Below, piece by piece: positions 8,081-17,507 of a stretch of DNA of 64,000 nucleotides. The stretch lies in assembly GCA_018902795.1 (NCBI GenBank), contig JAHIQD010000002.1, positions 62,001 to 126,000 on the forward strand, read 5' to 3'. The notes beneath the pieces were generated by a model. It did not search any database, had not been told where the DNA came from, and was given only the letters and a program-made list of their open reading frames with translations. The position numbers and the translations under genes were made by a program. Position 1 is the first letter of the stretch. Each line of letters begins with the position of its first letter. Source of the stretch: Bacteroidota bacterium (lineage in GTDB: Bacteria; Bacteroidota; Bacteroidia; Flavobacteriales; Weeksellaceae).

Positions 8081-8677
8081 ATGTTCACAGGAATTATCGA
8101 AGCTACCGCAATCATTGAAAAAATTGAACGCAGTGGCGAAAACATTAATTTTATATTAAGCTGTCCTTTTACTCAGGAATTAAAAATAGATCAAAGTTTG
8201 GCTCATAACGGCTGCTGCCTTACTGTAGTGAGAATTACCGACGAAAATTACAGCGTAACCGCTATTGCTGAAACTCTGGAAAAAACCAATCTCGGCCAAT
8301 GGAATGTTGGAACTGAAGTAAATTTGGAACGCTGTTTGAAGTTTGATGGAAGACTGGACGGGCACATCGTTCAGGGACATGTCGACAAAACCGGAATTGT
8401 ACAGAAGATCGAGGACCGAGACGGAAGTTTTTTCATAACGATAACTTACGATGAAACCGATGATTTTACAACAGTTCCGCAAGGTTCAATCACCGTAAAC
8501 GGAATCAGCTTAACAGTTGCTGAAAGCGGCTTTGGTCAGTTTTCCGTAGCAATTATTCCTTATACTTGGGAATTTACGAATATGAAAAATCTGCAATCCG
8601 GTGACCTTGTAAATCTAGAATTCGACATAATTGGAAAATATGTAACGAAACTTATGAAAAAAAATGCCGTTCTCTAA
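8081..8677 (+). CDS. ribE: Riboflavin synthase alpha chain
   Basis: The protein (198 residues from the ATG at 8081) starts MFTGIIEA, the hallmark of riboflavin synthase, and contains two similar beta-barrel halves, each with a lumazine-binding pattern (LAHNGCCLTV in the first, QGSITVNGISLTV in the second). The DGHIVQGHVDKTG segment opens the second half. It dismutates two molecules of 6,7-dimethyl-8-ribityllumazine to riboflavin. The open frame extends further upstream, but the family always begins at MFTG, so the start at 8081 is firm. Its end overlaps the histidine kinase gene by 14 bases, suggesting co-transcription. Confidence 0.96.
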   Translation: MFTGIIEATAIIEKIERSGENINFILSCPFTQELKIDQSLAHNGCCLTVVRITDENYSVTAIAETLEKTNLGQWNVGTEVNLERCLKFDGRLDGHIVQGHVDKTGIVQKIEDRDGSFFITITYDETDDFTTVPQGSITVNGISLTVAESGFGQFSVAIIPYTWEFTNMKNLQSGDLVNLEFDIIGKYVTKLMKKNAVL

Positions 8678-10118
8678 ATATAAAGGTTATAGCTTAAGAA
8701 ACAAAGTCTTTTGGGGATTCCTCCTGATCTGTTTGCTCAGTATCGTGAGTTCTTCTATACTCTCCTATTTTATTTTACGGAATAATGCGGTGGAACAAAG
8801 CCGCACCGATTTGCAGAAAAAATCGGAAAGCCTGATGTCAGCGCTGGATTATGCGGTAAGTCACACGCAGGCCGAAACGAAAGACCTGCCTAATATTCTC
8901 GCCAACGACATTTTCGAAATCGCCGACATCAATAATCAGGATATTATCATTTATGATATGGCGGGCAGATATCTTATTTCCAATAAGGACATCAACCTTA
9001 TCGCTGAAAAAAATATCCCCATCAATATTGTAAACACAGTAATTAAAAGCGATAAAAGAGTCGATTTTCAGAAATACGACAATAAAACAGACGCCAATGT
9101 AACGTCTTCCTACATGATTCTGAAAAACAACATGCTGGAACCCATTGCTATTGTATATTTCCCGTATTACCATAATGATGGATCTTACTTCAGTGTTTTT
9201 AATAAATATGTTAACTACATCATTATCGTTAATCTCTTTATCATTGCAATAGCGGTATGGCTGAGCTGGATCATTTCCAATAACCTCACCAGAGCCGTGA
9301 CCAAATTTTCTGATAAAATTAACCAGATCACCCTTCTGGAAGATGACCCTAAACCTATCAAATATTATCACAACGATGAGCTGAACCAGCTGGTTAAAGC
9401 TTACAACAAAATGATTCTTCAGATTAAAGAACAGAAAGAGCGTCTCAGTTTCAAAGAAAAAGAAGAAGCATGGCGCGAGATGGCCAAACAGGTCGCTCAC
9501 GAAGTGAAAAATCCTTTAACACCGATGAAACTCACGATTCAGAATTTCGAAAGAAAATTTGATCCGACTGATCCTAATATCCGGGAAAAGGTGAAACATT
9601 TAAGTACTACAATCGTGGATCAGATTGATTTGGTGGCAACCGTTGCAAGCGCTTTTTCTCAGTTTGCCCAGCTTCCGGAAAAGAACAATGAAGTTTTCGA
9701 TCTTAATAACGAAATAAGGAATATCATCAATGTTTTCAGTGACGAAAGTATTTATTTCCATTCGAACAAAGTGGCGATCATGGTGGAAATGGATAAGATT
9801 TATCTATCCAGAATTATTACCAATCTGGTTGCCAACGCAAGACAGGCACGTCACGAAGACCGAGAAAACAGTATTAACATCAACGTCGAACAGCGTCATA
9901 AAAGAATCATCATCAATGTTGAAGACAACGGAACCGGGATTCCGGAAGATATGTACGACCGTATTTTCGAGCCAAACTTTACCTCAAAAACCAGCGGAAC
10001 CGGCCTCGGCTTAACCATGGTGAGAAAAATGGTGGAAGACTATAAGGGTGAAATCTCCGTAAAATCTGAACTCGGTAAAGGGTCCACATTTACCATACTG
10101 CTTCCTACGAATCTTTAG
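8664..10118 (+). CDS. Membrane sensor histidine kinase (NtrY-like)
   Basis: The 484-residue kinase has a first membrane segment at about 14-37, a periplasmic sensor part of about 145 residues, a second membrane segment near 183-205, a HAMP linker, and the phosphoacceptor region REMAKQVAHEVKNPLTPMKL with the His at about 279. The ATPase domain shows the N box (NLVANARQARH), DNGTGIPEDM and TGLGLTMVRKM. The H-box style VAHEVKNPLTP is that of NtrY/HisKA kinases common in Bacteroidetes. No response regulator gene lies next to it, so its partner and signal are unknown. It overlaps ribE and is 3 bases from trmN6. Confidence 0.92.
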   Translation: MPFSKYKGYSLRNKVFWGFLLICLLSIVSSSILSYFILRNNAVEQSRTDLQKKSESLMSALDYAVSHTQAETKDLPNILANDIFEIADINNQDIIIYDMAGRYLISNKDINLIAEKNIPINIVNTVIKSDKRVDFQKYDNKTDANVTSSYMILKNNMLEPIAIVYFPYYHNDGSYFSVFNKYVNYIIIVNLFIIAIAVWLSWIISNNLTRAVTKFSDKINQITLLEDDPKPIKYYHNDELNQLVKAYNKMILQIKEQKERLSFKEKEEAWREMAKQVAHEVKNPLTPMKLTIQNFERKFDPTDPNIREKVKHLSTTIVDQIDLVATVASAFSQFAQLPEKNNEVFDLNNEIRNIINVFSDESIYFHSNKVAIMVEMDKIYLSRIITNLVANARQARHEDRENSININVEQRHKRIIINVEDNGTGIPEDMYDRIFEPNFTSKTSGTGLGLTMVRKMVEDYKGEISVKSELGKGSTFTILLPTNL

Positions 10119-10121
10119 AAA

Positions 10122-10817
10122 ATGAAACCTTTTAAGTTCAGGAATTTCACCATACATCAGTCAGGAAATGTTTTCCGTGTAGGGACAGACGGTGTTTTGC
10201 TGGGAGTTTTATGTTCAGCAAATCATTCGGAAAAAATTCTGGAAGTGGGAACAGGAACCGGATTGATCTCTCTGATGATCGCTCAGAGAAATCCTCAAGC
10301 AGAAATACTTTCACTTGATATCAATGAAGAAGCCGAAAAACTGGCTGCTGAAAACTTCAGAAATTCACCCTTTAAAGATAGAATGCAGACCGTTCATCAG
10401 GATTTCAAGGATTTTGAAACCGGTGAAAAGTTTGGGCTTATCATTTCGAATCCTCCATATTTTGAGGAAAACCCTTCGGAAAAAGATATTCTGGCAAGGC
10501 AGCAGACCGAACTTTCATTTGATCATCTGATATCAAAAACTGCAGAACTTTTATCCGAAACAGGAATTTTCTCCGTAATAATTCCGTTCGAAGCAGGAAA
10601 TGAATTTGAAGAGAAATGTCTGAAACACGCTTTATTTTTACAGAAAAGAATTAAAATCTTCGGAATTAAAAATGCGAAATCAAAACGCTGCATTCTCGAA
10701 TTCGGGTTTGAACAGAGAAATATAAGCGAATCTGAATTCGTCATCGAAAAATCCCCGAGAAAATATTCAGACGAATATCTGGAGCTCACTCAGGAGTTTC
10801 ATGTTTTCGGGCAATAG
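10122..10817 (+). CDS. trmN6: tRNA1(Val) (adenine(37)-N6)-methyltransferase
   Basis: This 231-residue SAM-dependent enzyme of the YfiC/TrmN6 family methylates N6 of A37 in tRNA1(Val). Seen: FKFRNFTIHQ and KVGTDGVLLG-like N-terminus (FRVGTDGVLLG), SAM motif I EVGTGTGLISL at 41-51, the acidic SLDINEEA strand, and the amino-methyltransferase motif NPPYFEE at about 110-116. The length matches the family. It starts 3 bases after the kinase stop, completing the rightward group ribE - kinase - trmN6, and converges on the next gene with only 6 bases between. Confidence 0.92.
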   Translation: MKPFKFRNFTIHQSGNVFRVGTDGVLLGVLCSANHSEKILEVGTGTGLISLMIAQRNPQAEILSLDINEEAEKLAAENFRNSPFKDRMQTVHQDFKDFETGEKFGLIISNPPYFEENPSEKDILARQQTELSFDHLISKTAELLSETGIFSVIIPFEAGNEFEEKCLKHALFLQKRIKIFGIKNAKSKRCILEFGFEQRNISESEFVIEKSPRKYSDEYLELTQEFHVFGQ

Positions 10818-10823
10818 AAAATC

Positions 10824-11402
10824 TTATTTAGGCGCATTCAGCGTTACCACAACATCTTTACTGATGTTTTTTACAGACGAATATTTTGCGTCACACACCG
10901 AAGTAGTGAGCGTATAATTTCCCTTATCCACTAAAATAAAATTCTGGTTATTCGCCGGAACATCGAGGTTATAATAATTTCTACCGCTGATCTTTACAAT
11001 CAAATTACATTTTGATTTATTGACGATCTGCACATACGCGGTTTTGCTCGAAGGATCTGTATTGAAGAGGTGGTTCAACAGATCCGCCGTTCTTTTGTGC
11101 TTGTCGTTGGTGCCGTCCTTGGCAACATCTCTCTTGATTTCTGTCTTCAGTTTTTCAGTGCTGATGGGTTTCACGGTAGGTTTTGCAACACTCGCTTTCA
11201 CTGCTGCGGGTTTGTCATTATTAATTGAAGCAAAAAGTTTCCGTTTAAATTCGGGCGTTTTGGGATGATCGGGATTGTACTTAATAAAATTGGCGATCAC
11301 CTGCGGATCCGTGCTTTTTTCAACCTGCGCTGCGGTATATTTAGACTGTGCGGAGGAAAAAGCAGAAACAAAAAAAAGCAGAATGTAAAAATATCTTTTC
11401 AT
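10824..11402 (-). CDS. Secreted hypothetical protein
   Basis: The 192-residue protein has a signal peptide (MKRYFYILLFFVSAFSSAQ), an N-terminal region with a repeat-like ADPQVIANFI/NPDHPKTPEF helix pair, a basic Lys-rich linker, and a beta-rich C-terminal half (KCNLIVKISGRNYYNLDV, then ANNQNFILVDKGNYTLTT) that looks like a small Ig-like or carrier fold. It resembles Chryseobacterium proteins I have seen under a DUF6759 label, but I am not sure of that assignment. It stands alone, converging on trmN6. A periplasmic or surface role is likely from the signal peptide only. Confidence 0.7.
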   Translation of the reverse strand: MKRYFYILLFFVSAFSSAQSKYTAAQVEKSTDPQVIANFIKYNPDHPKTPEFKRKLFASINNDKPAAVKASVAKPTVKPISTEKLKTEIKRDVAKDGTNDKHKRTADLLNHLFNTDPSSKTAYVQIVNKSKCNLIVKISGRNYYNLDVPANNQNFILVDKGNYTLTTSVCDAKYSSVKNISKDVVVTLNAPK

Positions 11403-11477
11403 TAAAGCAATGGTTTTTAGGGGCTTAAATTTTAGTAATAACGAAGAAATCTTCTTTTTAGTTTGTACGAAATTTAT

Positions 11478-11485
11478 TATCTTTG
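11478..11485 (+). promoter_or_regulatory. Putative -7 element for tsf
   Basis: Rightward TATCTTTG fits TAnnTTTG about 56 bases before the tsf ATG; a TTTG at 11462 is too close (12 bases) for a standard -33. Confidence 0.5.
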
Positions 11486-11541
11486 CATGGCTTAAAAATA
11501 AGCTAAATAATCAATTTTTTAAACATAAAAAAAATAATTCT

Positions 11542-12366
11542 ATGTATACACCGGTTGCTGCAGACGTAGCTAAATTAAGAAACACGACAGGAGCAGGAAT
11601 GATGGACTGCAAAAAAGCATTGGTAGAAGCGGAAGGCGACTTCGAAAAAGCAATTGAAATCCTTAGAAAAAAAGGACAGAAAGTAGCAGCCAACAGAGCA
11701 GACAGAGAATCTACGGAAGGAGCTGTTATCGCAAAAGTAAACGAAGACAGCACCATGGGAGCTATCATAGCTTTGAACTGTGAAACTGATTTCGTTGCGA
11801 AAAACGACGCTTTTGTTGAATTAGCTCACGAACTTGCTGAACAGGCAGTTTTCTATGCGAACAAAGAAGAATTTTTAGCTTCTGATTTCCACGGAACTAC
11901 TGTAGCAGAAAAATTAATCGAGCAGACAGGTGTAATTGGTGAGAAAATCGAAATCGGTTCTTTCGAAAGAATTGAAGGTCCTTTCTTGGGAGCTTACATT
12001 CACGCTGGAAACAAAATCGCTGCCATCACTTCACTTTCTGCAAATGTTGACGGTGCTGCTGACGCTGCAAAAGCGGTTTCAATGCAGGTTGCTGCAATGA
12101 ACCCAATAGCTCTTGATGAAACTATGGTTTCTCAGGAAACAATCGACAAAGAACTTGATATTGAAAGAGACATCCTTACTAAAGAAGGAAAACCGGCCAA
12201 TATCATCGATAACATCCTTAAAGGAAAAATGCAGAAATTCTACAAAGACAACACATTGGTTCACCAGGCTTTTATCAAAGACGGAAGCATGTCTGTTGCT
12301 GATTATGTAAAATCTGTAAACGGAGATTTAAAAGTAGTTGGTTTTGTAAGAGTAAGTCTTGCTTAA
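11542..12366 (+). CDS. tsf: Translation elongation factor Ts
   Basis: EF-Ts recharges EF-Tu with GTP. The 274-residue protein from ATG at 11542 starts MYTPVAADVAKLRNTTGAGM and continues MMDCKKALVEAEGDFEKA, the UBA-like domain and Tu-binding helix of EF-Ts. The core shows the expected LNCETDFVAKND. The open frame extends 44 codons upstream but that part crosses the promoter and has no family similarity. In many bacteria rpsB precedes tsf; here rpsB is absent and tsf has its own promoter and terminator, so it is a single-gene unit. Confidence 0.96.
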   Translation: MYTPVAADVAKLRNTTGAGMMDCKKALVEAEGDFEKAIEILRKKGQKVAANRADRESTEGAVIAKVNEDSTMGAIIALNCETDFVAKNDAFVELAHELAEQAVFYANKEEFLASDFHGTTVAEKLIEQTGVIGEKIEIGSFERIEGPFLGAYIHAGNKIAAITSLSANVDGAADAAKAVSMQVAAMNPIALDETMVSQETIDKELDIERDILTKEGKPANIIDNILKGKMQKFYKDNTLVHQAFIKDGSMSVADYVKSVNGDLKVVGFVRVSLA

Positions 12367-12387
12367 TTAGTTACTTATCTATGATAA

Positions 12388-12423
12388 AAATCTCTTCCAT
12401 TACTGATGGAGGAGATTTTTTTT
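12388..12423 (+). terminator. Terminator after tsf
   Basis: A 13-base imperfect stem (AAATCTCTTCCAT at 12388-12400 with ATGGAGGAGATTT at 12406-12418) is followed by a T-run, 21 bases after the tsf stop. Confidence 0.85.
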
Positions 12424-12437
12424 CCGCAAATAAGAAG

Positions 12438-12445
12438 TAATTTTG
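12438..12445 (+). promoter_or_regulatory. Putative -7 element for the T9SS protein gene
   Basis: TAATTTTG fits TAnnTTTG, 18 bases before the ATG at 12464. It also covers the only alternative start (TTG 12443), which supports the ATG. Confidence 0.5.
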
Positions 12446-12463
12446 TCTCCCGCAAAAAACACT

Positions 12464-14518
12464 ATGTTTAGATACAGATTTTTCAGCAGCAGTTTTGCTC
12501 TCCTTTTTATATTATTCTCCATTTCCGGAAGCGCCCAACAATACATCACGGTAGATACTTCAACCTATACCCCCGAACAGCTTGTAAAAGACATTTTCAT
12601 CGGATCCCAAAACGCAGCATGTATTACCATATCCAACGTATCTGTAAAAGGTTGGCAGGATTACGGAAACACCACTTCCAGCTATGGATATTTCGAAAAA
12701 GGAACGATGAATTTTGATATTGCGAAGGGAATAATTCTAAGTACGGGAAATGCCCAAAATGCGCCCGGTCCCAATACTAGTAGTGTGTTAGATGACCAGG
12801 ACAGCAATTGGTTCGGAGATCAGGATTTGGCAGATGCTCTGCAGGAGAATTATTATAGCTATTTAAATTCAACTTCCCTGGAATTCGATTTCGTAGCGAA
12901 CAACACCTCCGGTATCAGCTTCGAATATCTTTTCCTTTCAGAAGAATACCGGAGAACTAACTGTATTTATTCGGATGCTTTTGCTTTCCTCATCAAGAAA
13001 GCAGGTACCGCGGATCCTTACACCAATATTGCTGTAGTTCCAGGAACTCAGGATCCTGTGACCTCACTTTCAATTAACACCGCGCCCAACTGTCCCCGAA
13101 ATGTCGGATATTTCGGCAGTTTTAACGGGGTAAACTCTCCTACTGCTTTCGATGGCCAGACCAAAGTTCTCACCGCGAAAACCGATATTATTCCGGGGGT
13201 GAAATATCATATCAAACTTGTAATTGCAGACCATTTAGCCGGTAATGACAGAACAGGACGCTACGATTCTGCAGTTTTCCTGAAAGCCGGAAGTTTTGTA
13301 GGTAAAAAAGATCTGGGTCCGGATCTTCTAATCTCCAGCAGTAACGCTCTTTGTGCAGGAACCAGTAAAGTACTAGATGCTACCACTTCCGGCGCAACTT
13401 CTTACCAATGGTACAAAGACGGCAGCCAGCTGGCAGGAGAAATAAATCCTCTACTCACCATTCCCGGCCTCATTACGGACACCGGAACTTACGAAGTGGA
13501 GATCAGTCTTGGAGGCTGCGAACTGAAAGGATCGGTTAAAGTCGAATTCGTCGAAAAACCGATCATCACACCAAAAGATTTCTGTAACTACGACGGAGGC
13601 AAACCAATTTCTGTTAACCTTCAGGATCTTAACTCTCAAATCATTCCGAACTATAAAGATTATTTTAAGGTCACCTATTTTCAGGATGCTGCTTACCTTA
13701 TTCCATTGCCCAACAACTGGACCTACAGCAATGATGTGAAAATTTATGTGCAGGCAGAAAGCGGAAGCTGCGCTATAACTAATGAAGAACTCCATCTGCT
13801 TACTCCAAAAAAATCGGTGATGCTTGCTGATAAAATCATCTGTGCCAATGCGACTACAACACTCGAAGCGGAAACAGGTTTTAACAACTACAAATGGATG
13901 CGGGAAAACGGCAATATCATCGCTCAGGGACCTACCGTTAATTCTATTGATCATGTTCCGGTAGGCAACTACATTTTAGAACTCACTTCTGCTAACGGCT
14001 GCAAGTTGCAGCAGGAAATAAATGTGACTGCTGCAGATTTACCGCAAATTACACAAATTGATGTGATGGGAAGCACTGCCACCGTCTTTGTTTCGGGAGG
14101 TACTCCGCCATACAGCTATTCCCTGGATGGCATCAGTTTTCAAAGTTCTAACGTATTTAAGAACGTTCCCCGTGGAATGAGAAAAGTTTATGTTACTGAT
14201 TCGGAAAAATGCGGCATTATTGAAAAGGAATTTCTTATAATTAATCTGATCAACGTCATCACACCAAACGGTGACGGAGTTAATGACGTCCTTGACTATT
14301 CTGATTTAAGAATCAAAGAAAATGTCAGCATGCAGATCTTCGACCGTTACGGAAATCTGGTGTTCAGCGCAAAAGACAAACAGTTTATCTGGGACGGAAA
14401 ATTTGGCGGAAGAGCACTACCAACAGCAAATTACTGGTATATCCTTAACTGGACAGAACCGGACACTCAGTTACCTGTTTCCTATAAAGGCTGGATTTTA
14501 GTTAAAAACAGAAACTAA
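12464..14518 (+). CDS. T9SS-secreted choice-of-anchor L protein with type B C-terminal domain
   Basis: The 684-residue protein starts MFRYRFFSSSFALLFILFSI, a signal peptide cleaved near GSAQQ. Residues about 25-280 resemble the choice-of-anchor L domain (VKDIFIGSQ, GYFEKGTMNFDIAKGIILST, FLFLSEEY-like FEYLFLSEEYRR, NAFAFLI-like DAFAFLIKK). Ig-like segments follow (SYQWYKDGSQ), and the end is the type IX secretion type B sorting domain (NVITPNGDGVNDVL, MQIFDRYGNLVF, YWYILNW, GWILVKNRN). The protein should be exported by T9SS and held at or released from the surface; its ligand is unknown. It is a single gene, converging on fmt. Confidence 0.9.
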   Translation: MFRYRFFSSSFALLFILFSISGSAQQYITVDTSTYTPEQLVKDIFIGSQNAACITISNVSVKGWQDYGNTTSSYGYFEKGTMNFDIAKGIILSTGNAQNAPGPNTSSVLDDQDSNWFGDQDLADALQENYYSYLNSTSLEFDFVANNTSGISFEYLFLSEEYRRTNCIYSDAFAFLIKKAGTADPYTNIAVVPGTQDPVTSLSINTAPNCPRNVGYFGSFNGVNSPTAFDGQTKVLTAKTDIIPGVKYHIKLVIADHLAGNDRTGRYDSAVFLKAGSFVGKKDLGPDLLISSSNALCAGTSKVLDATTSGATSYQWYKDGSQLAGEINPLLTIPGLITDTGTYEVEISLGGCELKGSVKVEFVEKPIITPKDFCNYDGGKPISVNLQDLNSQIIPNYKDYFKVTYFQDAAYLIPLPNNWTYSNDVKIYVQAESGSCAITNEELHLLTPKKSVMLADKIICANATTTLEAETGFNNYKWMRENGNIIAQGPTVNSIDHVPVGNYILELTSANGCKLQQEINVTAADLPQITQIDVMGSTATVFVSGGTPPYSYSLDGISFQSSNVFKNVPRGMRKVYVTDSEKCGIIEKEFLIINLINVITPNGDGVNDVLDYSDLRIKENVSMQIFDRYGNLVFSAKDKQFIWDGKFGGRALPTANYWYILNWTEPDTQLPVSYKGWILVKNRN

Positions 14519-14528
14519 TGAAGTTTGA

Positions 14529-15473
14529 TTACCTTGAAATGGTATCAAAATGCTGAAATCCGTTAAGGAAATCTTTTACGTTCATCCTTTTTTTACCTTC
14601 AAGCTGTATTTCTTCCGGGAAATAGATACCGTTTTTAGTGAAAATCTTAAAATGATTTTTATCGATCTCCAAACTTCCCGGCTTTTTATCGTGAGTTGAA
14701 ATTTCAAATTTTCCCTGGTAAATTTTCAGTGATTTTTCCTCATCACCAATTTTCAGCGTGGTAAAAGCACACGGATAAGGCGACATTCCGCGGATGAAAT
14801 TGTGTACGGTTTCTGAATCATTATTCCATTCGATCCTTGTATCTTCTTTGAAAATTTTAAACGCATTTTTAGGATTCTCAACGTTCGGTTGTGGTTTTTC
14901 CTGAATTGTTTTTTCAGCCAGCCCATCCAAAGTTTTCACCACCAGTTTCGCGCCCATTTCCATTAAACGGTCGTGCAGCATCCCGGCATTTTCGTCCGGT
15001 AAAATTTCTATTTCCTCCTGAAGAAGTATATTTCCTTCGTCAATTTTTTCGTTGATAAAAAAAGTAGTGGCACCGGTTTTTGTTTCACCGTTTATCACTG
15101 CATAATTAATAGGAGCAGCCCCGCGGTAATCCGGAAGAAGTGATGCATGAAGATTGAAAGTCCCCATTTCTGGCATTTCGAATAGAATTTTGGGCATCAT
15201 TCTGAAAGCTACAACGACAAAAACATCAGCATTTAAGTTTCTAATGCTTTCTAGAAACTCAGGGTTTCTTAATTTTTCCGGTTGGAAAACGGCAAGATTG
15301 TTTTCTACCGCAAAAGTTTTCACCGGCGATTCATGAATTTTCTGTCCGCGTCCGCTCGCTTTATCTGCAACCGTTACCACGCCGACCACCTCGTGATGGG
15401 ACCGGTGAATGGCTTCGAGTGACGTTTTGGCAAATTCGGGAGTTCCGAAAAATATAACTTTTAATGATTTCAT
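14529..15473 (-). CDS. fmt: Methionyl-tRNA formyltransferase
   Basis: This 314-residue enzyme formylates initiator Met-tRNA using 10-formyl-tetrahydrofolate. Visible are the Rossmann start VIFFGTPEFAKTSL, the catalytic triad in FNLHASLLPDYRGAAPIN (Asn 107, His 109) and the Asp at about 145 in NEKIDEGNIL, and a C-terminal OB-like anticodon/tRNA domain from about residue 205 onward. The length is standard. It lies 43 bases downstream of the RecQ-family gene in the same direction and may share its transcript. Confidence 0.95.
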   Translation of the reverse strand: MKSLKVIFFGTPEFAKTSLEAIHRSHHEVVGVVTVADKASGRGQKIHESPVKTFAVENNLAVFQPEKLRNPEFLESIRNLNADVFVVVAFRMMPKILFEMPEMGTFNLHASLLPDYRGAAPINYAVINGETKTGATTFFINEKIDEGNILLQEEIEILPDENAGMLHDRLMEMGAKLVVKTLDGLAEKTIQEKPQPNVENPKNAFKIFKEDTRIEWNNDSETVHNFIRGMSPYPCAFTTLKIGDEEKSLKIYQGKFEISTHDKKPGSLEIDKNHFKIFTKNGIYFPEEIQLEGKKRMNVKDFLNGFQHFDTISR

Positions 15474-15516
15474 TTAATTTGAATAATTTATATTGAATAA
15501 GCAGCACCTCCGTTAT

Positions 15517-17427
15517 TTAATGCTCATGATTAAACGCGTAGGTTCTGAAATTGAGCATTTTTACTTTTCCCGAATCCAGAAGGTGAATCAGGTTTTCCAG
15601 AATATTTTCTTTTTCGTAATAATTTAACTGAATCGCGATTTCTTCAACACCCGAAGGTTTCCGTTTCAGAATTTCGAGAATTTCATGGGAAACATTTCTT
15701 CCGAAAACATTTTCTTTCTGTTTCTCACAAACCGAGCAGTGTCCACAGTTTCTCACATTTTTTTCCCCGAAATAAGAAAGAATGAGTTTCATTTTACAAA
15801 ATTCCGTATCCTGAACAAAGAATTTCATTTCTTCCCATTTCTGCAGCTTATTTTTCTGTATCTGCTCGAAAAGTCCCCAATACCTTCCTGTGATAGCCCT
15901 GTCATCACGGTGTTTCAAAAATTTAATACTCGACAACGCGCCGTCGATATATTCCAGATAATTTTTCTGCTGCAGTTCTTTAATTCTTTCTTTGATGATA
16001 TGCACATCGACCCCAATTTTATTGCTCATCGTCAATTCGCTGAACATGATTTTGTGAGTGGTAAGTCCGGAATAATTTCTTAGCAAAAGCTCAATAAAAT
16101 AAGCATCTTTCTTTGGCAGCAGGTCTATTTCGTCGGAATTAATTTTAAGTTCCAAAGAGGAAAGCGACCGGTTCGTATTAAAAAATATAATTTCCTGATT
16201 GTGGAGAAAATTCAGCACGTTTTTAATTTTAGCCATTGAAGCTCTTGTAAAGCTCTGAATCCGCTGGATATGAAGCTGGAAAACATTTTCAGGCAGATCG
16301 TTCTCAGCAATCTGAAAGCACGAATAAAGATAGGTCACAATATTCTGAAACTCAGATTTTGAAGGAATCTGATTGATTAAAATACGGTCGAAATCACTGA
16401 GTTCCTGTTCATTCCAAAGCAGAAAAGTATGACACTCCAAACCGTCGCGACCGGCTCGTCCGATTTCCTGATAGTAATTTTCGAGCGACTGGGAAGGCGA
16501 GAAATGAATAACAAAACGGACATTTTCTTTATCAATACCCATCCCGAAAGCGTTTGTGGAACTCAACACTTTATTTTGGCTTCTCACCCAGGCATTCTGT
16601 TTTTCATTTTTTTCTTTTACTGGAAGCCCGGCGTGAAAATAATCGACATTCTGAATCTGGTTTCTCTGGAGAAATTTTGTGAGTTCTTCGGCTTCTCTAC
16701 GGCTTCTGACATAAATAATTCCGGAAGAATTGTTGTACTTCATCAGGTTGAGCACCCGTTGATACTTGTCCGCAATTTTATCGGAAATAATTTTAATATT
16801 CGTTCTTCTGAAGCTTTTTTTAAAAACATCAGAATTTCTAAGATTCAGTTTAGTTTTGATTTCTTCCAGAACTTTTGGCGTTGCCGTAGCAGTAAGTGCC
16901 AGACACGGAATATCATTGAAATTCTGCCGGAAGGTTTTGATATTCTGGTAGCTCGGGCGAAAATCCTGTCCCCACTCCGAAATACAGTGTGCCTCATCTA
17001 CAGCGATAAATGACAGTTGTATTTCTTCAAGATTCTGCAGAAAAATTCTGTTGGTAAGTCTTTCCGGGGAAATATAAAGGAGTTTCGTTAAACCGTCCTT
17101 GCACCGGTTGAAGATCACTTCAGCATCAAATTCATCGAGCTCTGAAGATAAATATTCGGCCTCAATACCATTACTTTTAAGCTGATAAACCTGATCTTTC
17201 ATCAATGCCAAAAGCGGAGAAATCACCAGACATGTCCCTTCCAAAATAAGTGCTGGAAGCTGGTAACACAAAGATTTACCGCCACCGGTTGGCAAAAGTA
17301 CCAAAGTATCTTTTCTGTTAATGACAGAATTGATGATTTCTTCCTGGGAATCTCTGAAAGTTTCATAGCCCCAAAAATGTTTAAGAGTCTGAAATTTTAA
17401 CTGGTGAAAATCCTGCTGAGAAATCAT
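15517..17427 (-). CDS. RecQ-family ATP-dependent DNA helicase
   Basis: The 636-residue SF2 helicase has Walker A LPTGGGKSLCYQLPA (Lys 51), DEAH in IAVDEAHCISEWGQDFRPSY (144-147), SALTATAT-type motif III (LALTATATPKV), FGMGIDKENVRFVIHF and the motif VI QEIGRAGRDG. A zinc-binding part follows, with Cys residues in FCKMKLILSYF and NCGHCSVCEKQ. It ends soon after a winged-helix-like region and I see no HRDC domain, so it is one of the shorter RecQ paralogs rather than a full-length RecQ. It unwinds 3'-5' in recombination repair by family knowledge. Confidence 0.9.
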   Translation of the reverse strand: MISQQDFHQLKFQTLKHFWGYETFRDSQEEIINSVINRKDTLVLLPTGGGKSLCYQLPALILEGTCLVISPLLALMKDQVYQLKSNGIEAEYLSSELDEFDAEVIFNRCKDGLTKLLYISPERLTNRIFLQNLEEIQLSFIAVDEAHCISEWGQDFRPSYQNIKTFRQNFNDIPCLALTATATPKVLEEIKTKLNLRNSDVFKKSFRRTNIKIISDKIADKYQRVLNLMKYNNSSGIIYVRSRREAEELTKFLQRNQIQNVDYFHAGLPVKEKNEKQNAWVRSQNKVLSSTNAFGMGIDKENVRFVIHFSPSQSLENYYQEIGRAGRDGLECHTFLLWNEQELSDFDRILINQIPSKSEFQNIVTYLYSCFQIAENDLPENVFQLHIQRIQSFTRASMAKIKNVLNFLHNQEIIFFNTNRSLSSLELKINSDEIDLLPKKDAYFIELLLRNYSGLTTHKIMFSELTMSNKIGVDVHIIKERIKELQQKNYLEYIDGALSSIKFLKHRDDRAITGRYWGLFEQIQKNKLQKWEEMKFFVQDTEFCKMKLILSYFGEKNVRNCGHCSVCEKQKENVFGRNVSHEILEILKRKPSGVEEIAIQLNYYEKENILENLIHLLDSGKVKMLNFRTYAFNHEH

Positions 17428-17460
17428 GAGGTAAAATTACTGAAACAAATTCCATAAAAC

Positions 17461-17488
17461 AAAAAAAGCCACGCAATGCGTGGCTTTT
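17461..17488 (-). terminator. Terminator after the OmpA-type gene
   Basis: Stem AGCCACGC (17467-17474) / GCGTGGCT (17478-17485) with a 3-base loop, followed leftward by a T-run and also bordered by T residues on the right. It lies between the RecQ gene start and the OmpA-type gene end, and chiefly ends the leftward OmpA transcripts. Confidence 0.85.
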
Positions 17489-17507
17489 ATAATTCAATAG
17501 CATAAAA